From CAZEAN01 sp964510225 (lineage in GTDB: Bacteria; Planctomycetota; Planctomycetia; Isosphaerales; Isosphaeraceae): a DNA stretch of 13,696 nucleotides. The notes beneath the pieces were generated by a model, which saw only the letters and a list, made by a program, of their open reading frames with translations, was not told the origin of the DNA and ran no database searches. Shown here piece by piece: positions 1 to 7,580 of the stretch. The stretch covers positions 1 through 13,696 of the forward strand of contig CAZEAN010000152.1 of assembly GCA_964510225.1 (NCBI GenBank), given 5' to 3'. Numbering within the stretch: the stretch's first letter is position 1; each line of letters opens with the position of its first letter. A program made the translations under genes and the position numbers.

Positions 1-1913
1 GGCTGAACATCGGCCGCGAAAAAGTCACCCGGCTCCAGTACACCGATAGGGAGGAGTTCACCTGCGGTGTTAAGGTCGGAAGACTGCTGAGCACTATAGG
101 ATGGACGGTCCTCACTCGTGAGTGTACCCAAGATTCGCGCAGTCCGAGGCTGACCTCGAAATCGAAGTTTTGCAGCCTGGCTGACAAGGATATTTGGATC
201 GACTTCGAACTCACGATACCGGAGTTGTTCGGCCTGCTGAAGTGCACGATTCGGATCAACTGGGACCGGCAAGAGGATTGGGATGTTGGCCGTCGCGGGG
301 TTGGCCCGGAGGTCACTTAGTAGAGAGGAAATACCTCTACCACCGGGCATCGGTTGCGGATCGATGATGATTGACTCCACTGCACCCGATTCGGTTGCCT
401 CTGCAAATCCCTCAGCTTCACTACCAGCAAGAACTGGGTCACGACCTAGCAAGAGTAACGCTTGAGCGATATTACCTCGGATGGCCGCACTCCCTGAGAT
501 TACGACAACTTGAGGGCGTGTGCGAGGGACAAGAAACCGGGAGAGTGTCGGAACGACGAGACTCGATCCTGCGAATGGTCGTTCTAAATCGAGTTCGACA
601 AGACTCCGAGCAGCCTCAAGCTGTACCCTGGGTGATGGGCAACTAAGCCCTTTGGCGATCGCCAGTACTTCGGTGGGCTCAAGCGTAGTAGTCTGACCAA
701 CATCTGTAAGTAAGGCTATAAGGGATTGGGCCAAGTCCCACCGTTCACACCGAAGGGCGAAAGTGAGCGATCGACCAATAAGGGCAGGAGATGCTGACCG
801 TGCTCGTTCGGGTAGTCCTACTGGAACAGTACCGGAAGGGAGTGGAGCTAGGTCGCGCACAAGGTTATTCGCTTCTGCTACATCGAACAGGAGTTCGAGA
901 ATCAGAGCATCTTGGTTCGTTGAGTCATACTCTCGGGCTCGATCAGTGAGCTGTTGTCCTGCGAAGATGGCTGCGAGTGTTGGTGTAATGGATTCTACTT
1001 GCAACGTCGACTGCACAGCATCCCAAGTCCACCATTCGACTGTTTCCTCAGAGTTAGCACTAGGGTTCTCGACAAGGTATTGGCTTGCAGCATCGAGAAG
1101 AGTGTCGGTCGGATTATCGAGTGGCTGCCCAGTGAGTGCTGTAAAGGAACGCATCGCTGATTGGCGAAGCGTTCGGAGTGACGCTCCCTCACGCGCTGCT
1201 GCAGCCGCGAGGGAGGGTGCAGCTTCCTGTTCACCAATGCGGCTCAATGCAATCGCTGCAGCATTAGCGAGTCTTGGGTCGCTTGCTTCTAGAGTTGCCT
1301 GGAGTGGTGGGACAGCTCGTTCATCAAGCATTCCTAGTGACCATATCAGTACAGCTTCATCATTGGAATTTGGAGCGGTGTTGCTCAAAGAGTCAATGAG
1401 GTAGCGGACTGCGAAAGGACTGGAAGTCCGAAGCCGTCCTAGGGCGATGGTCCGTTCCGCTGCCGAGCCGTACAGCAGTTGAATCGCTCCATTAATCCTA
1501 TTGGGTTCTTGGGCCCGACGTTTTGAGGCGTCCCGGAACAAAGCAAGGACAGTCTCAGCATGATCAGCAGTTGTTGGATAATTAGGGAGTTTCAAGATCG
1601 CTGAGATGCCATACTTTGCCTCGATCGTTTCAAGGTCTTCGTCAGTTGGGTTTGAGTCGAGGAATCGGTTTAGCAGCGGGGCAACCTGATCCCAGCGATC
1701 GACCTCGAAGAGATAGTCGATCGCCCCCCAGAGTTCGACAGCGGTTTCTGGTGGAGTTGCGAACGCTTCAAGTCCGGGAAATTGAGATTGTGCAGTGCTC
1801 TGAGGAAGACTGCAATGTACAGCCAAGCAGAGTACTCCAAGGGTGGCAAGCCACCTCTTGATTCCAAGGCCGCTGGCGTCTATTTCTGAGAATCCCCAAT
1901 AGTTCCGAGGCAT
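1..1913 (-). CDS. Exported HEAT-repeat protein with degenerate receiver-like domain (3' end outside window)
   Basis: I read this as one uninterrupted leftward frame of 637 codons with no stop before the left edge, so the C-terminus is missing. The ATG at 1913 is the first in frame. A TAA lies three codons upstream (1920-1922) and an AAGG ribosome site sits 9 bases upstream. Residues 19-43 look like a signal peptide: KR, then a hydrophobic stretch (LATLGVLCLAV), then a plausible cut after STA near 41. Residues 60-460 are rich in short amphipathic helices; the clearest HEAT-like units are around 150-260 (for example DERAVPPLQATLEASDPRLA). Residues 466-550 resemble a response-regulator receiver domain: a hydrophobic strand ending in SGS instead of the acidic pair, IIID518 followed by PMPGG, then LLSDLRANPATANIPILL. 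The acid pocket is lost, so phosphorylation is unlikely. Its codons favour GCA, CCA, TCA, ACT and CTT more than the rightward genes do. A scaffold or binding role in the periplasm is an inference; the exact function is unknown. Confidence 0.85.
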   Translation of the reverse strand, partial: MPRNYWGFSEIDASGLGIKRWLATLGVLCLAVHCSLPQSTAQSQFPGLEAFATPPETAVELWGAIDYLFEVDRWDQVAPLLNRFLDSNPTDEDLETIEAKYGISAILKLPNYPTTADHAETVLALFRDASKRRAQEPNRINGAIQLLYGSAAERTIALGRLRTSSPFAVRYLIDSLSNTAPNSNDEAVLIWSLGMLDERAVPPLQATLEASDPRLANAAAIALSRIGEQEAAPSLAAAAAREGASLRTLRQSAMRSFTALTGQPLDNPTDTLLDAASQYLVENPSANSEETVEWWTWDAVQSTLQVESITPTLAAIFAGQQLTDRAREYDSTNQDALILELLFDVAEANNLVRDLAPLPSGTVPVGLPERARSASPALIGRSLTFALRCERWDLAQSLIALLTDVGQTTTLEPTEVLAIAKGLSCPSPRVQLEAARSLVELDLERPFAGSSLVVPTLSRFLVPRTRPQVVVISGSAAIRGNIAQALLLLGRDPVLAGSEAEGFAEATESGAVESIIIDPQPMPGGRGISSLLSDLRANPATANIPILLPVPVDPNRALQQAEQLRYREFEVDPNILVSQAAKLRFRGQPRTARILGTLTSEDRPSYSAQQSSDLNTAGELLPIGVLEPGDFFAADVQ

Positions 1914-1922
1914 GGGATCTTA

Positions 1923-1926
1923 CCTT
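1923..1926 (-). promoter_or_regulatory. Ribosome binding site of the HEAT-repeat gene
   Basis: On the minus strand AAGG lies 9 bases before the ATG at 1913. The in-frame TAA at 1920-1922 rules out any longer start, so the site and the stop together fix the N-terminus. Confidence 0.6.
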
Positions 1927-2061
1927 GATAATTCGTGAAGCGTTGAACCCTTAAGCGGATCTCGGCGTCGCTCAGAGTCACGCTCGACTTTTATTCTTGT
2001 TGAGTGAGTCCACGAGATCGTGTTGCGGCAGTTAGGAGGATTACCCATGCATTTAGACCAC

Positions 2062-3375
2062 TCAATTCTCCATCGCGTTTGTTAATGATTCTAGTCCGAC
2101 CAGTTCGGGGCCAATGAGGTCTTCAAATGTTTCACGACGCCGGATTAACCTTACCTCAGATCCTTCAACCAAGACTTCGGCAGCTCTCGGTCTCGTGTTG
2201 TAGTTCGACGCCATCACCATCCCATAGGCTCCAGCCGAGAACGTCGCAAGAAGGTCACCTCGTTGGAGTGGTGGCAGTAGTCGATCCAGTGCAAGGATGT
2301 CACCGCTCTCACAGATCGGTCCCACAACATCTTGAGGGACGGTGTCTGTGTTGTGTTCATCGACAGCCTGTGGTGGTATAGGGAAGCCAGAAGGGACTTC
2401 GAGTGGCCAGATCTGATGATAGCCTTCGTAGAGTGCGGGACGGATCAAGTCGTTCATGGCAGCATCTTGAATGATGAACCGCTTTTCACCTGACTCTTTG
2501 GTATAGATGACACGACTAACCAGAATCCCTGAGTTTCCAGCGATCGAACGACCAGGTTCGAGCGCAATTCGACAGCCAGTACCGCGCAGAGTGGGAACCA
2601 CAACTTCGGCGAACGCGGCAACAGGGAGAGCTTCGCCATCGCGGTAGTCTATCCCAAATCCTCCCCCCATGTTGCACCATTGGACTTGGTGACCCATTGC
2701 TCGCAACTGGCCGATCAGCTCGGCAGCACGCTTAGCAGCATCAGCGTAAGGTGCTGCGGTCGTAATTTGAGAGCCAATGTGCATGTGCAGCCCGATCATC
2801 GAGACTTCTTGGAGATTCAATACAGTCTCTGAAGCGCGTAGGGCACGTTCAATGTCCATTCCAAACTTGGATTCTTTTTTGCCGGTTGTGATGTATCGGT
2901 GGGTTTTGGGGTCCACATCGGGATTGACTCGTAGTGCAATGGGTGCAGTTCTGCCAACAGCACTGGCGACCTGGTCAATTGCCTGAAGCTCAGCTTCACT
3001 CTCGACATTAAACATTAAGACGCCGGCGCGCAGTCCTTCAGCGATTTCGTCGTCCGTCTTGCCGACACCCGCAAAGACAATCTCGTTGGGCCGACCACCT
3101 GCCTTTAGGACACGTCGCAGTTCACCGCCGGAAACAACGTCAAAGCCGCTTCCGTTTTGGGCCATCAGTTGCAATACACCGAGGTTTGAGTTCGCTTTTA
3201 CTGAGTAGCAGACGAGTGGATCGAGTGCTCGGAACTCGGTCTGTAGTGTAGTCAAGCCGTCCTGAAAACTACGACTACTGTATACATAGAGAGGAGTTCC
3301 AAATTGGTCGGCGAGGGAAGCGACCGGAGTCTCCTCACAATAGAGGGATCGATCTCGATACGTAAAAGTTGACAT
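2062..3375 (-). CDS. lysA: Diaminopimelate decarboxylase
   Basis: Converts meso-2,6-diaminopimelate to L-lysine plus CO2, the last step of lysine synthesis, in the cytoplasm with pyridoxal phosphate (PLP). The 437 residues match the usual family length. The fold-III PLP enzyme landmarks are all present in order: K60 in YSVKAN (Schiff-base lysine), HIGSQ at 199-203, the phosphate-binding MGGGFGIDY at 236-244, EPGR at 273-276, C355-E-S-G-D (active-site Cys donated to the partner subunit) and GAYG with Tyr384. The ATG at 3375 is preceded by AAGGA 13 bases upstream, which is rather far. The gene lies 262 bases downstream of the nuclease-like gene and so probably has its own promoter; a possible leader stem-loop lies at 3443-3485. 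No lysine riboswitch consensus could be recognised. Assignment is secure. Confidence 0.97.
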   Translation of the reverse strand: MSTFTYRDRSLYCEETPVASLADQFGTPLYVYSSRSFQDGLTTLQTEFRALDPLVCYSVKANSNLGVLQLMAQNGSGFDVVSGGELRRVLKAGGRPNEIVFAGVGKTDDEIAEGLRAGVLMFNVESEAELQAIDQVASAVGRTAPIALRVNPDVDPKTHRYITTGKKESKFGMDIERALRASETVLNLQEVSMIGLHMHIGSQITTAAPYADAAKRAAELIGQLRAMGHQVQWCNMGGGFGIDYRDGEALPVAAFAEVVVPTLRGTGCRIALEPGRSIAGNSGILVSRVIYTKESGEKRFIIQDAAMNDLIRPALYEGYHQIWPLEVPSGFPIPPQAVDEHNTDTVPQDVVGPICESGDILALDRLLPPLQRGDLLATFSAGAYGMVMASNYNTRPRAAEVLVEGSEVRLIRRRETFEDLIGPELVGLESLTNAMEN

Positions 3376-3442
3376 AAAGAAGCGGGATTCCTTGGAGAGG
3401 AGCGGGGTGGTCGACTGTCAGTTTTCTGATTCGGGAGATTGA

Positions 3443-3485
3443 GTCCCCGTTGCACGGCCGAGCGCGGTTAATATGCAATGGTGAC
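3443..3485 (-). promoter_or_regulatory. Possible stem-loop in the lysA leader
   Basis: On the lysA-sense strand, GTCACCATTGCA (3485-3474) can pair with TGCAACGGGGAC (3454-3443) at 10 of 12 positions around a 19-base loop that is itself GC-rich. It lies 67 bases before the lysA start and just downstream of a -10-like TATAAG. It could be a leader or attenuator structure, or chance. It does not match the lysine riboswitch as I know it. Confidence 0.25.
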
Positions 3486-3503
3486 GGTTCTTGAGTTCAT
3501 ACT

Positions 3504-3509
3504 CTTATA
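3504..3509 (-). promoter_or_regulatory. lysA: Weak -10 candidate for lysA
   Basis: TATAAG on the minus strand, about 130 bases before the lysA ATG. No good TTGACA-like box lies 16-18 bases upstream of it, so this is only a suggestion. The 262-base gap between the two genes supports a separate lysA promoter somewhere in it. Confidence 0.2.
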
Positions 3510-3637
3510 GTATCGTCTTGAACGAGCTGAGTCATCTCAAGCAATTTGGTGGTTTGCGCCAGTCCGATTGGTTGTATCGTTCCTCTTCAACTTCTTCGTC
3601 AGATCTCTGCGTTGATTAACGTGTTGGGAACGCTTAT

Positions 3638-4543
3638 CTAACCCTTCCGTCGAATCGCTGCACTGCGGATCGGGTCGTGTTGTGCTGATTCTGCGGTTGG
3701 TTCGGTTAAGTCTGGTTCGTTGAGTTTTGTCGGTCGTGAGCGGAGCTCAAACCACATCGTCACCGACTGGGGACGGTTGTAGTGCTGGCACTTTCCGTAG
3801 AAGGTATCGAGTTCTTGCCCTGTGGTGTAGTCATGAAAGGCGATACTTTCGATCACTTCTTCCCAGGAGAGGGAGAGGATCTCGATCCGTCGGATGGTGG
3901 GTACAAACCAGTCGCGGAACCAATCGTCTCTGGCTCCGGCATACTCCTCGACTCGACGTCGGACCTTCCGGATGACCGACGCTCGAGTAAGTTCCTCGGC
4001 AAAGATGTTGTCCTCGATCCGACGTCGGGGTGCTACAAGACAGAAGGCCAACTTTTCCATTTCCATCGGATGGCGGTCGGCGCGTCGGAGGAGTTCTGCT
4101 GTACAGGCGACTGTCCGTGCTGCCTGGTCAAACCAAGGTGCATTCTTGACACCGCCGGACAACCGACTAAACATCTTCCCTTCGATGACCGTCAGTTGCT
4201 TTGCATCAGGTAACACAACAAGATCCGACCATCCTCGGCTCCCTGTACCAAAGTGCCCAACAGCACCATCAGCGTGTGTCCACGATTCGGCAAGCGCGTC
4301 CTTGCGATACCTCGGCAAAAACGAAGACGGGAGCCAAGCCTCAGCAAACCAGGTTGCGGAATCGAGTGGTGCGAACGGGTGAGGTGTAGTCTTGGAGTTC
4401 CGTGCGAACCAATCAATGACTAGTCGTAAGAGCCAGCTCTCATTGAAGAGTTGGGTGGGTGGTAAGACTGAGTTGTCGCTGTCACATGAATGTAAGAGAC
4501 TCGCGATCCGCTCAAGGATCATCGACTGAGTCGCTCGTTCCAT
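3638..4543 (-). CDS. Putative PD-(D/E)XK-superfamily nuclease, uncharacterised
   Basis: This 301-residue protein does not match a family I can name. The centre has the PD-(D/E)XK nuclease layout: GWSDLVV with D107, a strand turn, then VIEGK with E121 and K123, and downstream FDQAART with Q140 in a helix, as in RecB-like nucleases. E68 in WFAEAWL may be the extra acidic residue of the first helix. Arg-rich helices follow (around 191-199) and the C-terminal 30 residues look disordered. No signal peptide or membrane segment is seen. Two starts are possible. The ATG at 4543 has AGG 7 bases upstream and overlaps argH by 25 bases. An ATG at 4522 overlaps the argH stop as ATGA. Either way translation is probably coupled to argH. 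No methyltransferase, toxin or repair partner adjoins it. The nuclease fold is an inference from motif spacing; the substrate is unknown. Confidence 0.8.
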   Translation of the reverse strand: MERATQSMILERIASLLHSCDSDNSVLPPTQLFNESWLLRLVIDWFARNSKTTPHPFAPLDSATWFAEAWLPSSFLPRYRKDALAESWTHADGAVGHFGTGSRGWSDLVVLPDAKQLTVIEGKMFSRLSGGVKNAPWFDQAARTVACTAELLRRADRHPMEMEKLAFCLVAPRRRIEDNIFAEELTRASVIRKVRRRVEEYAGARDDWFRDWFVPTIRRIEILSLSWEEVIESIAFHDYTTGQELDTFYGKCQHYNRPQSVTMWFELRSRPTKLNEPDLTEPTAESAQHDPIRSAAIRRKG

Positions 4544-5898
4544 AGTTGGACCTGCCTTTGGACCGAATCGGGCGCGGTGGAACCATCAGATTGGAAGGCA
4601 TGAACGACATTCGCAGCACCTAGACTGGTCTCGATGCCCTCCTGGAGTGCGGGGTGGGCGTTCCGGAAGTCATCCTGGTTCAGGTCGGAGAGACGACAGC
4701 CCCGACTCTCCGCGAGTGTGACGAGCTTGCCGACAAGCTCATGAGCGGTCCGCTGTGGGATCCCCTTGGTGATGAATTCTTCCATCAGTGTGGTTGCGTC
4801 CAGGAATCCCTTGTCGAGACTCGCGAGGATCCGCGGTTCGTCGAACGCTGCACCTTCAACGACGAGGAGCGCAAGATCAAGAGACGCCATAACGCTGTCA
4901 ACGGCGTTGAAGAGGGGTGGCTTGTCTTCTTGGAGATCACGATTGTATGCAAGTGGAAGACCTTTGACGAGCATAAGAAGCGTTTGAAGTGAGCCAACGA
5001 CTCGTCCTGTACGCCCTCTGATGAGTTCGAGGACATCAGGGTTCTTCTTCTGGGGCATGATGCTACTGCCCGTACAGACCGTGTCGGGAAGTTTGAGGAA
5101 GCCGAATTCGACGGTGTTCCAGATGATCCACTCTTCGGCCCATCCCGAAAGATGAGTCGCGATCAATGAGAGGCAGAAGACAGTTTCAATGAGAAAATCG
5201 CGATCATTGGCGACATCCAGACTGTTTGTCGCGACGCCGTCGAAATCGAGGGCTGCTGCGACATATGCGCGGTCGATCGGCAGGGTTGTACCAGCTAAGG
5301 CACACGCACCTAGTGGGAGGAGGTTCATCCGCCGTTTGGCGTCGCTTAATCGGTCGCGGTCGCGGTCGAGCTTCTCGATGTAGGCGAGTGTGTAGTGCCG
5401 GAACAGGACGGGCTGGGCACGTTGAAGGTGCGTATAGCCGGGTATGGTGAGGGTCGGATGGCGTTCACCGAGACTCAAGAAGGCACGTTGTAGATTCTGG
5501 AGTTGGGAGTCGAGGGTCTCGATCGAGTCGCGGATCCAGAGCTTGAGGTCCGTCGCCACCTGATCGTTCCGGCTCCGGGCAGTGTGGAGTTTGCGCCCAA
5601 CGTCACCAATGCGATCAATCAGTGCAGACTCAATATGCATGTGGATGTCCTCCTTCTCCACGGAGAAGTCGAACCGATCCTCGGCAATCTCAGTCTGGAT
5701 TTGATGAAGCCCCTCGATGATTTGATCACGTTCTAAATCGGTAATTAAATTGACATGAGCGAGCATTTGCGTATGAGCAATCGAACCTCTGATATCATGT
5801 TCATAGAGGCGACGATCAAAGGAGATTGACTCCGTAAACTCTTCGACCCGACGATCGGTCCCTTCCGTAAATCGGCCTCCCCACGGCTTGTCCGCCAT
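4519..5898 (-). CDS. argH: Argininosuccinate lyase
   Basis: Splits argininosuccinate into arginine and fumarate, the final step of arginine synthesis. It is a cytoplasmic homotetramer of the fumarase/aspartase superfamily. The 459 residues are the normal length. It opens with the typical MADKPWGGRF, then has HTARSRND at 105-112, TH157LQRAQP with the general-acid/base histidine, and the signature GSSIMPQKKNPD at 277-288 with the catalytic serine loop. The ATG at 5898 has GGAG about 11 bases upstream. The gene is the first of the leftward set and faces thyA across a 274-base divergent region. Its stop codon overlaps the start of the nuclease-like gene. Assignment is secure. Confidence 0.98.
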   Translation of the reverse strand: MADKPWGGRFTEGTDRRVEEFTESISFDRRLYEHDIRGSIAHTQMLAHVNLITDLERDQIIEGLHQIQTEIAEDRFDFSVEKEDIHMHIESALIDRIGDVGRKLHTARSRNDQVATDLKLWIRDSIETLDSQLQNLQRAFLSLGERHPTLTIPGYTHLQRAQPVLFRHYTLAYIEKLDRDRDRLSDAKRRMNLLPLGACALAGTTLPIDRAYVAAALDFDGVATNSLDVANDRDFLIETVFCLSLIATHLSGWAEEWIIWNTVEFGFLKLPDTVCTGSSIMPQKKNPDVLELIRGRTGRVVGSLQTLLMLVKGLPLAYNRDLQEDKPPLFNAVDSVMASLDLALLVVEGAAFDEPRILASLDKGFLDATTLMEEFITKGIPQRTAHELVGKLVTLAESRGCRLSDLNQDDFRNAHPALQEGIETSLGAANVVHAFQSDGSTAPDSVQRQVQLWNERLSR

Positions 5899-6172
5899 CG
5901 CGATTCCCGCTCCCCGACCTTCGGATTGGCTCTAATCTGGATGATTCTGAGGTGCTCAGTGAATATGTTAACGCTAGACTACCGGATTACTTACCGTCAA
6001 TCAGCACAAGTGCACAGGATCTGGTGACCGGGTCTTGTTCTCGGTCTCCTGAGGAGTTGAGGGATTGAGGATTCGGGAGAAAACGTGAACTCACGATGAT
6101 GCTGGTGACGAAGAGAAAAGTCTGATATGCGGAGCGGTCACACCGGAAAATTTGCGTGCTGAAGGATCACCG
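5899..6172. promoter_or_regulatory. Divergent intergenic region between argH and thyA
   Basis: No gene is visible here, and promoters for both directions must lie within it or upstream. On the minus strand TTGACG (6000-5995) is a fair -35 box, but the -10 region 16-17 bases on (TCTAGC or CTAGCG) is poor. On the plus strand I see no convincing pair. GTGAC near 6105 can pair with GTCAC near 6138 in the thyA leader, but the stem is only 5 bases. No operator-like palindrome longer than this was found by eye. Confidence 0.4.
6161..6166 (+). promoter_or_regulatory. thyA: Ribosome binding site deciding the thyA start
   Basis: GAAGGA lies 6 bases before the ATG at 6173. A TTG further upstream at 6152 is in frame, but it sits on the far side of this site and would add seven residues that ThyA proteins normally lack. 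Confidence 0.75.
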
Positions 6173-7006
6173 ATGATTACTTATCTTGAACTCCTCCGCG
6201 ATGTCCGGCTTCATGGCGAGCGCCAACCGACTCGAGCACATCTGAAGTCGACGGGTGAGCCGATCGACGCTCTTAGCCTTTTCGGTCGCCAAGCACGTTA
6301 CGATCTGAGGTCCGGTTTTCCTGTGGTTACGACAAAGCGGTTGGCTTTTACTTCGTTAGTTCATGAGTTGATTTGGTTTCTTCGAGGCGAGTCTAATATC
6401 GCCTACTTGCGTGAGCATCGGGTGACGATCTGGGATGAATGGGCGGATGAACATGGTGATTTGGGACCCGTCTATGGGAAGCAGTGGCGCGCCTGGCCGA
6501 CCTCGGATGGCGGAACGATCGATCAGATCAAATATGTGCTCGAAGGAATCAAGCGACTCCGTGATGATCCGACTGATCCTGTCGGGCGACGGTTGATCGT
6601 GACTGCCTGGAATCCCGCTGAGATTGATCAGATGGCCTTGCCGCCGTGTCACACCCTCTTCCAGTTTTATGTCGCGGGCGACTCCCTCTCGTGTCAGCTC
6701 TATCAACGCTCTGCCGATCTCTTCCTTGGGGTTCCTTTTAATATCGCCAGCTACGCCCTGTTGACCTGCTTAGTCGCTCGAGAGACCGGACTGAAGCCGC
6801 TCGAGTTTGTCCACACGATCGGTGACGCCCACATCTACACGAATCATCTTGACCAGGTGGATGAGCAACTCAGTCGGACTCCTTTCCCTGCGCCAGAGCT
6901 CTGGATCGCCCCCGAATTCAGGACGATCGAGCAGCTCGACCATCGTCAAGTTAAGCTCCTCCATTATCAATATCATCCGACTCTGAAGGGCGAGGTGGCG
7001 GTTTGA
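6173..7006 (+). CDS. thyA: Thymidylate synthase (folate-dependent, ThyA type)
   Basis: Methylates dUMP to dTMP using 5,10-methylene-tetrahydrofolate, releasing dihydrofolate; a cytoplasmic homodimer. From the ATG at 6173 it has 277 residues. The family's landmarks are present: FPVVTTKR, HELIWFLRGESNIAYL, TIWDEWADEHGDLGPVYGKQ, the Arg pair GRRLIVTAW (139-140), the nucleophile PPC159H, LSCQLYQRSADLFLGVPFN with the phosphate-binding Arg and the dUMP-recognising Asp and Asn, DAHIYTNH, and a C-terminus ending GEVAV. One oddity: the usual (D/N)RTGTGT loop near the N-terminus is replaced by a longer segment (PTR21 then AHLKSTGEPIDALS, about seven residues more than E. coli ThyA as I align it). The stop overlaps the folA start as TTGA, indicating a coupled pair in which FolA recycles the dihydrofolate made here. 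Confidence 0.97.
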   Translation: MITYLELLRDVRLHGERQPTRAHLKSTGEPIDALSLFGRQARYDLRSGFPVVTTKRLAFTSLVHELIWFLRGESNIAYLREHRVTIWDEWADEHGDLGPVYGKQWRAWPTSDGGTIDQIKYVLEGIKRLRDDPTDPVGRRLIVTAWNPAEIDQMALPPCHTLFQFYVAGDSLSCQLYQRSADLFLGVPFNIASYALLTCLVARETGLKPLEFVHTIGDAHIYTNHLDQVDEQLSRTPFPAPELWIAPEFRTIEQLDHRQVKLLHYQYHPTLKGEVAV

Positions 7007-7533
7007 AGATCGAGCTGGTCCTCGCGACAAGCCGAGAGGGTCTGATTGGTTCCCAGGGAAGACTCCCCTGGGAATTGCCGGGAGATCTTAAGAGGTTTCG
7101 GAAGCTGACGCTCGGATCTCCGATTATTATGGGTCGTCGGACCCATGAGTCGATCGGTCGGACTCTGCCCGGTCGTCTCAATATTCTGATCACGAGGAAC
7201 CGCGATTACGAACCCGCTACCGGGACGGTTTGTGCCACCTCTGTTGAAGAATCCTTGCAGATCGCGAGGGATTCAGGAGCGGTCCGAGCTTTTGTGATCG
7301 GCGGCTCGATGATTTATGACTTGTTTCTGGACCAAGCAGACGTGATTCACTGGACCGTGGTGTCAGGGAGTTTCCAAGGGGATACTTTTTTCGAGATCGA
7401 CCGATTCCGGACTCCGGATTGGGAGTTGGTCGAGGAATTGATGTTTCCGGCGGATGCGGCGAATCGGTTCGACTGCACGGTCTCTCGACTAATAAGGACT
7501 AGCGAGACCCGTGCTCAAAGCGCGACAATCTAG
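7003..7533 (+). CDS. folA: Dihydrofolate reductase
   Basis: Reduces dihydrofolate to tetrahydrofolate with NADPH, closing the cycle opened by ThyA. It has 176 residues, a little longer than the roughly 160 of E. coli FolA because of a polar C-terminal tail. The start is TTG at 7003, overlapping the thyA stop by 4 bases. No ATG lies in frame until residue 43, well past the conserved first strand, and GAGG stands 7 bases upstream, so TTG is well supported. The N-terminal strand IELVLA, then GLIG, LPWELPGD28LKRF with the catalytic acid, IIMGRRTHESIGRTLPGR (NADPH and folate binding), VIGGSMIYDLFL (98-109, glycine pair of the cofactor site) and GDTFFEID (126-133) are all in the expected order. Confidence 0.96.
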   Translation: MKIELVLATSREGLIGSQGRLPWELPGDLKRFRKLTLGSPIIMGRRTHESIGRTLPGRLNILITRNRDYEPATGTVCATSVEESLQIARDSGAVRAFVIGGSMIYDLFLDQADVIHWTVVSGSFQGDTFFEIDRFRTPDWELVEELMFPADAANRFDCTVSRLIRTSETRAQSATI

Positions 7534-7580
7534 GATCGAACCCTTCGACCAAGGATCAGCCCTGATCAACCTTCTGAGCC

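Noticed and set aside
763..1404. A 213-codon open frame on the plus strand
   Set aside because: It lies wholly opposite the HEAT-repeat gene, is Ser/Arg-rich with no domain, and fits a shadow of the leftward frame.
2047..2085. A 12-codon plus-strand reading frame (ATG at 2047) with AGGAGG eight bases upstream
   Set aside because: The ribosome site is perfect, but the frame overlaps the lysA end on the other strand and no plus-strand gene follows for 4 kb, so a leader-peptide role has no target.
3376..3637. A lysine riboswitch before lysA
   Set aside because: The conserved L-box sequences and multi-helix layout could not be found; only the stem at 3443-3485 is visible.
5899..6172. A replication origin at the divergent junction
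   Set aside because: No DnaA boxes or AT-rich repeats are seen, and the flanking genes are not typical origin neighbours.
6152..6172. Longer ThyA starting at TTG 6152
   Set aside because: The GAAGGA site at 6161-6166 lies inside this extension and is ideally placed for the ATG at 6173.
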